From Devosia limi DSM 17137 (lineage in GTDB: Bacteria > Pseudomonadota > Alphaproteobacteria > Rhizobiales > Devosiaceae): a DNA stretch of 64,000 bases. The translations under genes and the position numbers were made by a program. The notes under the pieces are model-generated. The model was not told the DNA's origin, made no database searches, and saw only the letters and a list, made by a program, of their open reading frames with translations. Below are positions 1 through 9,000 of this stretch, piece by piece. How positions within the stretch are numbered: the stretch's first letter is position 1; the number at the start of each line of letters is the position of its first letter. The DNA lies in NCBI RefSeq assembly GCF_900128975.1, contig NZ_FQVC01000001.1, forward strand, positions 186,001 to 250,000. The letters run 5' to 3'.

Positions 1-333
1 TCGCTGCGCTGGCGCGTCACCAATCCCAACGCGGAAGTTGAAGTGCTGGCACCCAGCCATCCGCTGCTGACTGGCCCCAATGCCATTGGTCCTGATGATT
101 GGGCGGGCTGGGACAAGGAACGCGGGCTCTACTTCGCCGCCGATTGGGACGCGGCCTATGAGCCATTGCTGGCCATGCACGACAAGGGCGAGCAACCACT
201 CAAGGGCTCGCTGATTTCTGCCCGGATTGGCGAGGGACGGCACACTCATACCAGTCTCGTGCTGCATCATCAGCTCGATCGGCTGGTGCCGGGCGCTTTC
301 CGCCTGATGGCCAATCTGGTTCAGCCGGCGTGA
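1..333 (+). CDS. C-terminal part of a probable PIG-L family deacetylase
   Basis: The frame is open from the first base of the window, so the start lies upstream; about 110 residues remain. The tail has a stretch around GRHTHTSLVLHHQL followed by VPGAFRLMANL. This resembles, from memory, the closing domain of the long (about 800 aa) PIG-L deacetylase proteins of Rhizobiales, where a glutamine-amidotransferase-like domain ends with a similar 'GAYRLFANLL' motif. No catalytic residues of the deacetylase domain are inside the window, so the assignment rests only on this tail. The next gene starts one base after its stop, suggesting co-transcription. Confidence 0.45.
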   Translation, partial: SLRWRVTNPNAEVEVLAPSHPLLTGPNAIGPDDWAGWDKERGLYFAADWDAAYEPLLAMHDKGEQPLKGSLISARIGEGRHTHTSLVLHHQLDRLVPGAFRLMANLVQPA

Positions 334-334
334 C

Positions 335-1228
335 ATGACCGCCCCACAGCGTTCCGACGACCGGGCCGGCATGGCCTGGTTGATGGGTGACATGCTGCTC
401 GTCACGATGATGACCGTCCTGGTCAAGATCGAGGGCGCCAATTATCCGGCAATCCAGCTGGTGTTCATCCGCTCGCTGATCGGGCTGGTGAGCGTGTTGC
501 CGCTGGCCTGGCGGCATCGTGCCGAGATCGCCGGCACCAGGCGGGTGGGCGGCCATCTGGTCCGCGTCAGCTGCAACACGCTGGCGCTGAGCTGCAATTT
601 TGCGGCGCTCACTGCCCTGCCGCTGGCGCTGGCCAATGCCATCGGCTTCATGCGCCCGCTGGTGGTGCTGGTCTTCGCCGTGTTCATGCTCGGCGAACGG
701 GTTGGCCCGATCCGCTGGATCGGCACCATTATCGGCTTTGCCGGGGTGCTGGTCATGGTGGCGCCCGGCAATGTCCCGCTCAATCTGGGGTTAGCTGCCG
801 CTTTCGGCTCGGTGCTGTTCGGCTCGCTCGCCGTGGTGCAGACCCGTTCCTTGCGTGAAGAGAACACCACCGTGCTGATGGTGTTCTATACGGTCGGGCT
901 GACGCTCCTCACCGCCATTCCCGCCGCCTTTGTGTGGGAGCCGGTGGCGCTGGGCGACTGGCCGACGCTGCTCGCGATCGGCGTTCTGGCACAGGTGGGG
1001 CAATACTGCTTCCTGCGCGCCTATCAATCGACCCCGGCCAATGTGCTGGCGCCGCTGGGCTATCTCTCCATCGTCTTTGCCGCCTTGACCGGCTATTTCT
1101 TTTTCGACGAAGTCCCCGGCTGGACCACCCTGCTCGGCGTCATCGTCATTCTGGTGGCGCTGCAGCTGACCAATCTTTTCGACCGCGGCCCGCGCCGCAA
1201 GGAGCCCGAAATTGACGCAAAGCTTTGA
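335..1228 (+). CDS. DMT superfamily transporter (EamA family)
   Basis: A 297-residue integral membrane protein with about ten hydrophobic segments arranged as two EamA-type halves, the normal size for drug/metabolite transporters. Conserved-looking family features include an N-terminal helix with ANYPAIQLVFIRSL and a second-half motif around PLGYLSIVFAALTGYFFFDE, typical of the last helices of EamA exporters. It presumably exports a small metabolite across the inner membrane; the substrate cannot be read from the sequence. The ATG follows the previous stop by one base, and its own 3' end overlaps the next gene by 17 bases, so the three genes look like one operon. Confidence 0.85.
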   Translation: MTAPQRSDDRAGMAWLMGDMLLVTMMTVLVKIEGANYPAIQLVFIRSLIGLVSVLPLAWRHRAEIAGTRRVGGHLVRVSCNTLALSCNFAALTALPLALANAIGFMRPLVVLVFAVFMLGERVGPIRWIGTIIGFAGVLVMVAPGNVPLNLGLAAAFGSVLFGSLAVVQTRSLREENTTVLMVFYTVGLTLLTAIPAAFVWEPVALGDWPTLLAIGVLAQVGQYCFLRAYQSTPANVLAPLGYLSIVFAALTGYFFFDEVPGWTTLLGVIVILVALQLTNLFDRGPRRKEPEIDAKL

Positions 1229-2378
1229 CTTCGCCGTAGTGGGCCTTGGTGCCATGGGCAGCGCGAGCCTTTATCAGCTGGCCAGGCGCGGCGTCCGCGT
1301 CGTCGGTATTGACCGGTTCGAGCCGCCGCACAATCAGGGTTCATCCCATGGCGAAACCCGCATCACCCGCCGCGGCATTGGTGAGGGCGAAGCCTATGTG
1401 CCGCTGGCCATGCGCTCGCATGAACTGTGGCGCGAAATCGAGGCCGAGACCGGCGCGGCGCTGCTGCACGAAATCGGCAGCCTGATCATTGCCAGGCCGG
1501 GCGACATGGTGGAGCGGCCGGGCCGCACCGCCTTTATCGACCGCTCGATCAAGGCGGCGCAGCACTATGGCATCGAGCACGAAGTGCTGTCGGCCGACGA
1601 GATCCGCAGCCGCCATCCGCATTTCACCCCGCAGGATGACGAAATCGGTTATTTCGAGCCGGGCGGCGGCTACCTCAATGTCGAAGGCTGTGTCGGCGCC
1701 AATCTCGATCTCGCCGTCCGCCATGGCGCTATCACCATGCTCGGCGCCGAAGTGCTGTCCATTGTTCCCGACGGCGATGGTGTGCGGATCACCACGACCG
1801 CCGATACGATCCTCGCCGGTCAGGTGGCGGTTTCGGCCGGCGCCTGGGCGGGGCAGCTATTGGGCGAGCCATTCTCCAGCATTCTCAAGCCAACACGGCA
1901 GGTGATGCACTGGTACGAAATCGACCCGGCCCTGACCCAGGCCTGGGCAGGATCACCCGTATTCATGTGGCCGCATGGCGAGGATGGCGACGGCTTCTTC
2001 TACGGTTTCCCGTCGCTGGATGGCGCGACGTTCAAGACCGCCGATGAATACTATGGCGCCGCCTCCGATCCCGATGCCATCGACCGCGTGGTGCCGGCTG
2101 CGGACTCCGCCCGCATGCATGCCGCCCATCTCGCGGGCCGCCTGGCACATGTTGTTCCCCGGGCCGTGCGCACCGCGACCTGCATCTACACCGCGACGGC
2201 CGACAGCGCCTTTCTGATCGACCGCCATCCCGTTTACGCCAGTATTCTTGTTGTATCCCCCTGCTCCGGCCACGGCTTCAAACACTCCGCCGCGATTGGC
2301 GAGGCCGTGGCGCAGACGCTGGTGGACGGACAGAGCAAGATCGATCTCAGCGCGTTCGCGCTTGGGCGGCTGTTGTAG
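1212..2378 (+). CDS. Monomeric sarcosine oxidase / N-methyltryptophan oxidase family
   Basis: A 388-residue FAD-dependent amine oxidase. A Rossmann motif GLGAMGS is at residues 11-17 and the family motif GSSHGETR at 43-50. The likely covalent-flavin cysteine is at residue 351 in SPCSGHGFKHS, the position of the 8-alpha-S-cysteinyl FAD link in MSOX and SolA. These enzymes oxidise secondary N-methyl amino acids with O2, giving H2O2 and formaldehyde. The chosen start is TTG at 1212, inside the end of the transporter gene; an overlap of this kind supports translational coupling. SolA versus SoxA type cannot be decided by eye, so no symbol is given. Confidence 0.85.
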   Translation: MTQSFDFAVVGLGAMGSASLYQLARRGVRVVGIDRFEPPHNQGSSHGETRITRRGIGEGEAYVPLAMRSHELWREIEAETGAALLHEIGSLIIARPGDMVERPGRTAFIDRSIKAAQHYGIEHEVLSADEIRSRHPHFTPQDDEIGYFEPGGGYLNVEGCVGANLDLAVRHGAITMLGAEVLSIVPDGDGVRITTTADTILAGQVAVSAGAWAGQLLGEPFSSILKPTRQVMHWYEIDPALTQAWAGSPVFMWPHGEDGDGFFYGFPSLDGATFKTADEYYGAASDPDAIDRVVPAADSARMHAAHLAGRLAHVVPRAVRTATCIYTATADSAFLIDRHPVYASILVVSPCSGHGFKHSAAIGEAVAQTLVDGQSKIDLSAFALGRLL

Positions 2379-2464
2379 GGGCAGTTGTGAGCCGATCATT
2401 GTCGTCGTGGAGACACTGGTCCCAGGATGACCCCGGCGAACAGCTGGCAGGCCAAGGACACGGC

Positions 2465-2551
2465 TGCCTGCGCCCCTGACCCGCGGTCACTTCCAGCGCC
2501 GCATGAGCGGCAAGGGGCCCACGGATCACGTCCGTGGGCAGCGCGGTCAGA
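2465..2551. repeat. REP-like element, family B (half copy)
   Basis: The 178-base gap after the oxidase gene carries a palindrome around 2519-2545 in which GGCCCACGGA is matched by TCCGTGGGC. It closely resembles one arm of the longer family B elements at 10861, 13286 and 63486. No promoter or coding potential was recognised here. Confidence 0.5.
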
Positions 2552-2556
2552 GCAAC

Positions 2557-3021
2557 CTATTCCCGCCCGAGCGGCCCCATCCGGGTAATATCCTCACCCC
2601 GGCGCATGGCGATGTTCATGCGGAAGCTGTTGCCGATGCGTTCGGAGCGTTCGATGAAGATCACGGCAATATCGGGCGAGCAAAGTTCCTCGGCTGTCTG
2701 GCGGAACAGGCTTAGCCAGCGCAGGAAATGCGCATCCGAGAGTTCGGGGATCGCCAGGTGCTTGGGCATGGGGCGGCCGCCATAACGACCGGTGCCCAGC
2801 AGCATTGAGGACCAGAAGTCGGTAATGGTATCGAGGTGATGCGGCCACTGCTCGGGCGCAATCACCCGGTTGAAGACCGGGCCGATCACGTCATCGCGCC
2901 TTGCCTTGTCGTAAAAGGCATCGACAACGGCGCGGACCATGGTTTCGGTCAGGGCGTCGGGCGTGTCCCAGCCGGTACGCGTCAGGCGCGTGCCGACAGG
3001 CGGACGGGGATTGTCACTCAT
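2557..3021 (-). CDS. Group III truncated haemoglobin
   Basis: From the ATG at 3021 the protein is about 154 residues, normal for trHb3 (130-155 aa). The alpha-helical fold is suggested by the VVDAFYDKARRDDVIGPVF block (B/C helices with a B10-like Tyr), a Trp-containing DFWSSMLL block and a probable proximal-haem His in SDAHFLRWLSLF. Truncated haemoglobins bind O2 and NO and are often linked to nitrosative or oxidative stress. The ATG overlaps the stop of the upstream regulator gene (ATGAGTGA), so the two are translationally coupled. An extension to 3063 is possible but less likely because it would run into the regulator gene. Confidence 0.85.
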   Translation of the reverse strand: MSDNPRPPVGTRLTRTGWDTPDALTETMVRAVVDAFYDKARRDDVIGPVFNRVIAPEQWPHHLDTITDFWSSMLLGTGRYGGRPMPKHLAIPELSDAHFLRWLSLFRQTAEELCSPDIAVIFIERSERIGNSFRMNIAMRRGEDITRMGPLGRE

Positions 3022-3712
3022 CTGTATTGACCGCCCGGATGGCATAGGAGCAGCGACGTCCACCGGCGACGATATGCTCGTCGCGCACGACTTCGGTCTC
3101 AGGCCCGAGTACCGAGCGGAACACTTCCAGTTCGGCCCGGCAAAAACCCTGGCAGGCCGTCGCGGCGGCGCAGATTGGGCAGTGATTTTCGATCAGCACC
3201 AGCGAGCCATCGGCTTCTTCGCGCCAGTCCGCCATATACCCTTCATTGCTGCGCAACTGCGCCAGCGCCGCCACCTTGTCGCGCAAGCTTGACTGGTCGG
3301 CGACGGTCTCCTCATAGAGCGCCCGCGTTTCGGCTTCGCGCACGCCGATGATCTGGTCCAGCACGCCCTCGCCCAGCGTGCCGCGCACGATGTCGAGTAA
3401 CTGCACCGTCAGCGCTGCATGGGTATCGGGAAAGCGCGACTGCGCCTGCGGCGTCAGGTGCCAGCTCTGGGTGGGGCGGCCGACGCCTTTTGCCTCGCTG
3501 GAGCTGTCCACCAGCCCCTCTTCGGCCAACCGCACCAGCTGCTGGCGTGCAGCCTCACCGGTGGTGCCCAGGAGCTTGCCGATGGCTGCCGCGTTCAGCG
3601 CGCCATGCATCTTCAGCACCATCAGGACGCGTTCGCCGGGGCCGCGGGGCGACCATTGGACATTTTCCAAGCTCATACTTGACATATCTGCCGGAAGGGT
3701 TTTCAAAGTCAT
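3014..3712 (-). CDS. Helix-turn-helix regulator with C-terminal cysteine cluster (SufR-like)
   Basis: About 232 residues from the ATG at 3712. The N-terminal part has a winged-helix pattern (RVLMVLKMHGALNAAAIGKLL, then GEAARQQLVRLAEEGLV, then VGRPTQSWHLTP), as in SufR/DeoR-like proteins. The C-terminal part carries CPIC, then a Cys five residues on, another after four more, and a further Cys near the end (RRCSYAIRA). This arrangement could ligate an Fe-S cluster, as in cyanobacterial SufR. It is divergent from sodB and coupled to the truncated haemoglobin gene, so it probably senses redox, NO or iron status; that is inference. ATGs at 3685 and 3676 are alternative starts, and no clear Shine-Dalgarno decides between them. 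Confidence 0.7.
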   Translation of the reverse strand: MTLKTLPADMSSMSLENVQWSPRGPGERVLMVLKMHGALNAAAIGKLLGTTGEAARQQLVRLAEEGLVDSSSEAKGVGRPTQSWHLTPQAQSRFPDTHAALTVQLLDIVRGTLGEGVLDQIIGVREAETRALYEETVADQSSLRDKVAALAQLRSNEGYMADWREEADGSLVLIENHCPICAAATACQGFCRAELEVFRSVLGPETEVVRDEHIVAGGRRCSYAIRAVNTDE

Positions 3713-3779
3713 TGCTTGGAAATTAAACGGAGCGGCGCCGAAAAGCAAGTGCGCCGCCGGAAAACGAGAGGAACGACCA

Positions 3780-4382
3780 ATGTCCTTCACCCTGCCGAAC
3801 CTGCCCTGGGCCCATTCTGCCCTTGCCGAACGCGGCATGAGCCAGGAGACGCTGGAGCTGCATCACGACAAGCATCACCAGGCTTATGTGACCGCGCTCA
3901 ATGGCTTCGTCGAAAAGAACGACGACCTCAAGGGCAAGTCACTGGAAGAGATCATCGCCTTCGCCAATGGCAAGGCCGATCTGGCGCCGGTGTTCAACAA
4001 TGCCGGCCAGCATTGGAACCACATTCATTTCTGGAACGCGCTGTCGCCCAAGGGTGGCGCCCTGCCCGGCAAGCTTGAAGCCAAGATCGTCGCTGACTTC
4101 GGCAGCGTTGATGCGTTCAAGGACGCGTTCAAGACCGCCGCGACCACCCAGTTCGGCTCGGGCTGGGCCTGGCTGGTGCTGGGCACGGACGGCAAGCTCA
4201 AGACCGCCAAGACCCCCAATGGCTCCAATCCCCTCGCCACGGGCGAAGGCACGCCGCTGCTCGGCCTCGATGTGTGGGAGCACAGCTATTACGTCGACTT
4301 CCGCAATCGCCGTCCGGACTATGTGACCAACTTCCTCGACAAGCTGGCCAATTACGAGTTCGCCGAAGCCAATCTGGGCTGA
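3780..4382 (+). CDS. sodB: Superoxide dismutase, Fe/Mn family
   Basis: A 200-residue SOD, the usual length. Metal ligands fit the family: His28 in LELHHDKHH, His81 in QHWNHIHFW, then Asp and His in LDVWEHSYYVDF. It dismutates superoxide to H2O2 and O2; no signal peptide is present, so it is cytoplasmic. The ATG at 3780 is preceded by GAGAGG at a good distance. Fe versus Mn preference is not certain, but the N-terminus (MSFTLPNLPW) resembles FeSOD (SodB). It is divergent from the Cys-cluster regulator, which is a natural candidate for controlling it. Confidence 0.93.
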   Translation: MSFTLPNLPWAHSALAERGMSQETLELHHDKHHQAYVTALNGFVEKNDDLKGKSLEEIIAFANGKADLAPVFNNAGQHWNHIHFWNALSPKGGALPGKLEAKIVADFGSVDAFKDAFKTAATTQFGSGWAWLVLGTDGKLKTAKTPNGSNPLATGEGTPLLGLDVWEHSYYVDFRNRRPDYVTNFLDKLANYEFAEANLG

Positions 4383-4454
4383 TTGACCGCATCGGGCCGT
4401 CGCCACGGCGACGGCTCGATCACGAACGACCAATAGACACGAACAGAACCGCCC

Positions 4455-4793
4455 ATGACCTATGTCGTCACCGAAGATTGTATCGCCTGCAAACACATGG
4501 ATTGCGTATCTGTCTGTCCGGTCGATTGCTTCTACGAGGGCGAGAACATGCTCGTCATCAATCCCGACGAATGCATCGATTGCGGCGTCTGCGAGCCGGA
4601 ATGCCCGATCGATGCGATCAAGCCCGATATGGATGCGGGGCTGGAGCCGTGGATCGAACTGAACCGCAAATATTCACGGCTCTGGCCCAACATCACCGAG
4701 ATGGGCCAGCCACCTGCCAATGCCAAGGAGATGGAGGGTGTGCCCAACAAACTCCGTGACCTGTTTTCCGAAGCGCCCGGAGAGGGATCGTGA
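4455..4793 (+). CDS. fdxA: Seven-iron ferredoxin FdxA
   Basis: 112 residues, the normal size of FdxA. The N-terminal cysteine pattern ([19 protein letters not shown]) fits one [3Fe-4S] and one [4Fe-4S] cluster together with the second set in [12 protein letters not shown]. The C-terminal tail ([15 protein letters not shown]) is the conserved FdxA extension. It is a soluble low-potential electron carrier. It lies 72 bases after sodB on the same strand, and its stop overlaps the GTG of the flavin reductase gene (GTGA), so electrons may pass between these two products; the pairing is inference. Confidence 0.93.
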   Translation: MTYVVTEDCIACKHMDCVSVCPVDCFYEGENMLVINPDECIDCGVCEPECPIDAIKPDMDAGLEPWIELNRKYSRLWPNITEMGQPPANAKEMEGVPNKLRDLFSEAPGEGS

Positions 4794-5341
4794 CCTTGGC
4801 CCTTGCCGATTTCCCCCTGCCTGACGCCATGGACCTGCGCTCGACCGAGCAGCCGCTGGTGAGCAATGCCGAGTTCCGCACGGCGATGTCATCCATGGCC
4901 TCGACCGTTTCGGTCGTCACTGCCAGCCATGACGGGGAGGTTCTGGGCCGCACCGCCACCGCAGTCATGTCGCTCGCCGCCACGCCGCCTTCGGTGCTCG
5001 TCTCCATCGACATCGAAAGCCGTCTTGCCGATCTGATGGCCAAGTCGGGCCGGTTCTCGCTTGCCATGCTGGCCCAGGATCAGTCTGACATCGGCGATGC
5101 CTTTGCCGGCAAGCTCGGCGACATCGACCGCTTCAGCTTCGGCAGCTGGGGCCAATGGCCCTCGGGCAATCCACAGCTCCATGGCGCAGTCACCACGCTG
5201 GATTGCGAGATTATCGGCTCAATCGAAACCGGCACCCATGTCCTGTTTGCCGGCGGGATCATCCAGGCTGAAACCATCGCCAGCAAGAGCCCCCTGCTGT
5301 GGCATCGGCATGGCTACCATCGCCTTGACGGGCTCGACTGA
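4790..5341 (+). CDS. Flavin reductase family protein
   Basis: 183 residues with the flavin reductase-like split-barrel pattern: [17 protein letters not shown] near residues 28-44, [21 protein letters not shown] around 52-72, SGRFSLAML, and a C-terminal HVLFAGGI...[11 protein letters not shown]. Members reduce FMN or FAD with NAD(P)H and often serve two-component monooxygenases, but no oxygenase gene is next to it. The GTG start at 4790 overlaps the fdxA stop by four bases and has GAGAGG upstream. The coupling suggests a shared redox role with FdxA. Confidence 0.85.
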   Translation: MTLALADFPLPDAMDLRSTEQPLVSNAEFRTAMSSMASTVSVVTASHDGEVLGRTATAVMSLAATPPSVLVSIDIESRLADLMAKSGRFSLAMLAQDQSDIGDAFAGKLGDIDRFSFGSWGQWPSGNPQLHGAVTTLDCEIIGSIETGTHVLFAGGIIQAETIASKSPLLWHRHGYHRLDGLD

Positions 5342-5440
5342 GGCGCTGCTCTCTGCAAAGCTGGGGCCTGCAACGATCCAGCCCGGCCCTGGCAACCTGT
5401 ACGGGGCCAAAGGCATTTCCTCCAGAGAAAGGAGGCAATC

Positions 5441-5725
5441 GTGCCAAGGTACTATTTTCACTACCGCACCGATGACGGTATCGTCCGGGACACCGATGGC
5501 AGTGATCACCCCGATCTGGACGCCGCCGAGCGCCAGGCCGCCGAACTTGGCCGCGCCATCCTCGACCGCGCCCTCAGCGATGGCGACGATGCCCGCGAGC
5601 CCCGCTCCATCGAAATCACCGACGCCTCCGGCGCCGAACTGCTCTACGTGGTCTTTTGGGCTGCCCCGCCGCCCAGGGGGCGCTCGGGTCCGTTGACGAC
5701 GCTGGAACCAGCAACTTTGCACTAG
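5441..5725 (+). CDS. DUF6894 family small protein
   Basis: 94 residues, beginning PRYYFHYRTDDGIVRDTDG and continuing with a helix rich in Ala and Glu (DAAERQAAELGRAILDRAL). This matches the small Rhizobiales 'MPRYFFH' proteins grouped as DUF6894, whose function is unknown. The GTG start is supported by a strong AGGAGG-like site (GAAAGGAGG) seven bases upstream. The last 20 residues are Pro/Arg-rich and look less conserved. It stands alone after the flavin reductase gene with a gap of about 100 bases. Confidence 0.7.
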   Translation: MPRYYFHYRTDDGIVRDTDGSDHPDLDAAERQAAELGRAILDRALSDGDDAREPRSIEITDASGAELLYVVFWAAPPPRGRSGPLTTLEPATLH

Positions 5726-5750
5726 GGCACGTCCCCATTCCACCCCCGAT

Positions 5751-5846
5751 GTCATCCCGGCGCAGGCCGGGATCCATGCTGAAGGGCATCCTTGCCATCC
5801 CATGTGAGGCGAATGCACTGCATGGATTCCGGCCTGCGCCGGAATG
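5751..5846. repeat. REP-like element, family A variant
   Basis: The 322-base gap between the DUF6894 gene and the glutamate dehydrogenase gene holds an inverted pair. GTCATCCCGGCGCAGGCCGG is matched by CCGGCCTGCGCCGGAATGAC after about 50 bases. Each arm is itself a small palindrome. The rest of the gap shows no coding frame that I would trust. Confidence 0.75.
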
Positions 5847-6047
5847 ACCCGGTGGTGGGGGTGGCCCGGTGCCCGCTATGCAGCTTGTTGCGGCGCCATC
5901 CTGCGATACCTCGGCACGCCGAAAACATCCCCCAACAATCACATCCCCTGCGACATTCCGCTGTCATCCTGCCACCGTCAAACCGCAATATGCTCCCAAA
6001 GGACTGGAGACAGTTTCGACCCTGCCGCCTAGACTGCGGCACGGCGC

Positions 6048-9000
6048 ATGAGTGGGAGATTTCACGTGCAGGATATAATCGCTTCGAGCCAGGACATCCT
6101 TCTGGCCCGGGCCGAGAAGATTTCGGTTGAAGACCCTGGTTTTGCTCGCTTCTTGCGGGCTGCCGTGCAGGCAACCGACACCGATGACCTGGCGGGTTTC
6201 GCCCCGGAAGCTTTCGAATCAATCCTGCGGCAATCCTATGCCCATGTGCTGGCCCATTCTGGCGACGAGAGCCAGATCACCCTCGTGCCCCCACAGCGGG
6301 CCGGTGCCCCGCTGGTCATTGACGTCATCTCTCCCGACATGCCGTTCATCGTCGATAGTGCCCTGGCCGCCTTGCGCGCTGCCGGTGGCACGGTGCGGCT
6401 GTTTGCCCACCCTGTCGTGCGCGTCGAGAATGGCGCGGTTTCCGAGATCACCGGCCGGCCGCTCAGCGTATTGCATATTCACAGCGACCCGGTCGCCGAC
6501 ATGGACGCGCTGCATGCCGAGATCGCTGCGGCGATGCTCGAAGTCACCCGCGCCGTGCGCGACTGGCAGCCGATGCTGGAACGCCTTCGCCGCTCCGCCG
6601 GAGACCTGCGCGTCGCCACGGCGCCGACAGTCACGCAGCGCGATGAAGCCGTGCTGTTCCTCGAATGGCTGATCGAGCACAACTTCACTTTCCTCGGGCT
6701 GCGCGAATACGCCCTGCTCCCGGGCACGCCCGAACTGGTGCCGGTCGATGGCAGCGGCCTCGGCATTCTGGTCGATCCGACGCTGAAGGTCTTGCGCAGC
6801 GGTCCCGACTTCGTCGAGACGACCCCGCAGCATTCCGCCTTCATGGCATCGCCCGAGCCGCTGCTCGTCACCAAGGCCAATATCCGCGCCCGGGTCCACC
6901 GTCGCGTTCACATGGATTATGTCGGCATCAAGCTCTATGGCAGCGATGGCCGGGCGACCGGCGAATTGCGCGTCGTCGGGCTGTTCACCGCGCAGGCACA
7001 GGCGACCCCGCATAGCGAAGTGCCACTGATCCGCCGCAAGATCGGCGATGTGATGCGCCGCTCCGGGCTCGACCCGTTGGGCCATGATGGCCGCGCCCTG
7101 CTCAGCGCCCTCGACACCTATCCGCGCGACGAGCTGTTCCAGATCGGTAGCGACGAACTCTACGACTACACCACCGCGATTGCCGGCCTTTATGACCGGC
7201 CGCGCGTGCGTGTGCTGCCGCGTATCGATCGCTTCGACAACTTCGTTTCGATCCTCGTCTACGTGCCGCGCGACCGCTATGACAGCGAGGCCCGCGCCCG
7301 CATCACCCGTTACCTGGCGCAGGCCTATGATGGTCGCGTTTCCGCCTATTACCCGCACTTCCCAGAGGGTGAGCTGGTCCGCGTCCATGTCATCATCGGG
7401 CGCAATGGCGGGCCGACCCCGCGTCCGCTGCGCAGCGAGCTGGAAGCCCGCGTCGATGAGATGACCCGCGATTTCGGCGATATGCTGTCCGCCACCGCCA
7501 AGGACCCGGCCCTCATCAGCGACTATCGCCATGCGTTCTCGCCCGCCTATCAGTCGCGCAACAGCGCCAGCGATGCGCTGGCCGATATCGCCGTGCTGCG
7601 CGGCCTGACCGATGACGCCCACATCGCCGTTCGCCTGCGCAGCCGCGCCGGCCATGATGGCGCCCTCGGGCTCAAATTCTATCACCGTGGCAGTGCCATT
7701 CCGCTCAGCGATCGCGTGCCGATGCTGGAGCATTTCGGCTTCCGCGTCATCGATGAGCGCACCTATACGCTGACCCCGCGCGACGGGACCGAGCGCTACA
7801 TCCACGACATGGTGCTGGCACCAGGCGATGGCGCGGCCTTCGATGTTGTAGCTCTCGCCGAGCCGGTCGAAAGCGGCCTGCTCGCCGTCTGGGATGGCCT
7901 CGCGGAAAGCGACGGGCTCAATGCACTGGTCACCAAGGCCGGTCTCGCCTGGGATGATGCGGCCCTGCTGCGCGCGTTCTCGCGCTATCTGCGCCAGGTC
8001 GGCGTGTCCTATTCGCAGCGCTATATAGCGCAGGTGCTGGTCACCCAGTCCGGCGCCGCTGCGGCCCTCGTAGCGTTGTTCCGGGCCCTGCATGATCCAC
8101 ATGCCGTGGATCGTGAAACGGCTGCAACTGCCGCCCGCGACACCATTGCTGCTGCCCTCGACGCCATGGCCTCGCTCGACGAGGACCGGATCGTCCGCCG
8201 CTTCCTCAATCTGGTCGACAGCGCCCTGCGCACCAATGCCTTCCAGCGCGAGGCAGATGGCTCACATCGCCCGGCTCTGGCGATCAAGTTCGATAGCGCA
8301 GCGGTCGACGGCATGCCGGCGCCCAAACCCTATCGCGAGATCTTCGTCTATTCGCCGCGTGTCGAGGGGGTGCATCTGCGCTTTGGCGCCATCGCCCGTG
8401 GCGGGCTGCGATGGTCGGACCGGCCGGAAGATTTCCGCACCGAGGTGCTGGGGCTGGTCAAGGCCCAGCAGGTCAAGAACGCCGTCATCGTGCCGGTCGG
8501 CGCCAAGGGTGGCTTCGTGCCCAAGCGCCTCGTCGCCGGCATGCCGCGCGATGCGTTCCAGGCCGAAGGCCGTGCGAGCTATGAGATATTCATCGGCTCG
8601 CTGCTCGATGTGACCGACAATCTCGTGCACAACGCGGTTGTGCCACCAGCCGATACGGTGCGCCGCGACGGTGACGATCCATACCTGGTTGTCGCCGCCG
8701 ACAAGGGCACGGCCAGCTTCTCGGACACCGCCAATGCCATCGCCATCGGCCACGATTTCTGGCTGGGCGATGCCTTCGCTTCGGGCGGCTCCGCCGGTTA
8801 TGATCACAAGAAGATGGCCATCACCGCCCGTGGTGGCTGGGAAGCGGTCAAGCGCCACTTCCGCGAGCTCAATCGCGATATCCAGACCGAGGCGTTCACC
8901 GTGGCCGGTGTTGGCGACATGTCGGGCGACGTGTTCGGCAATGGCATGCTGCTGTCGCCGCAGATCCATCTGGTGGCCGCCTTCGACCACCGCGATATCT

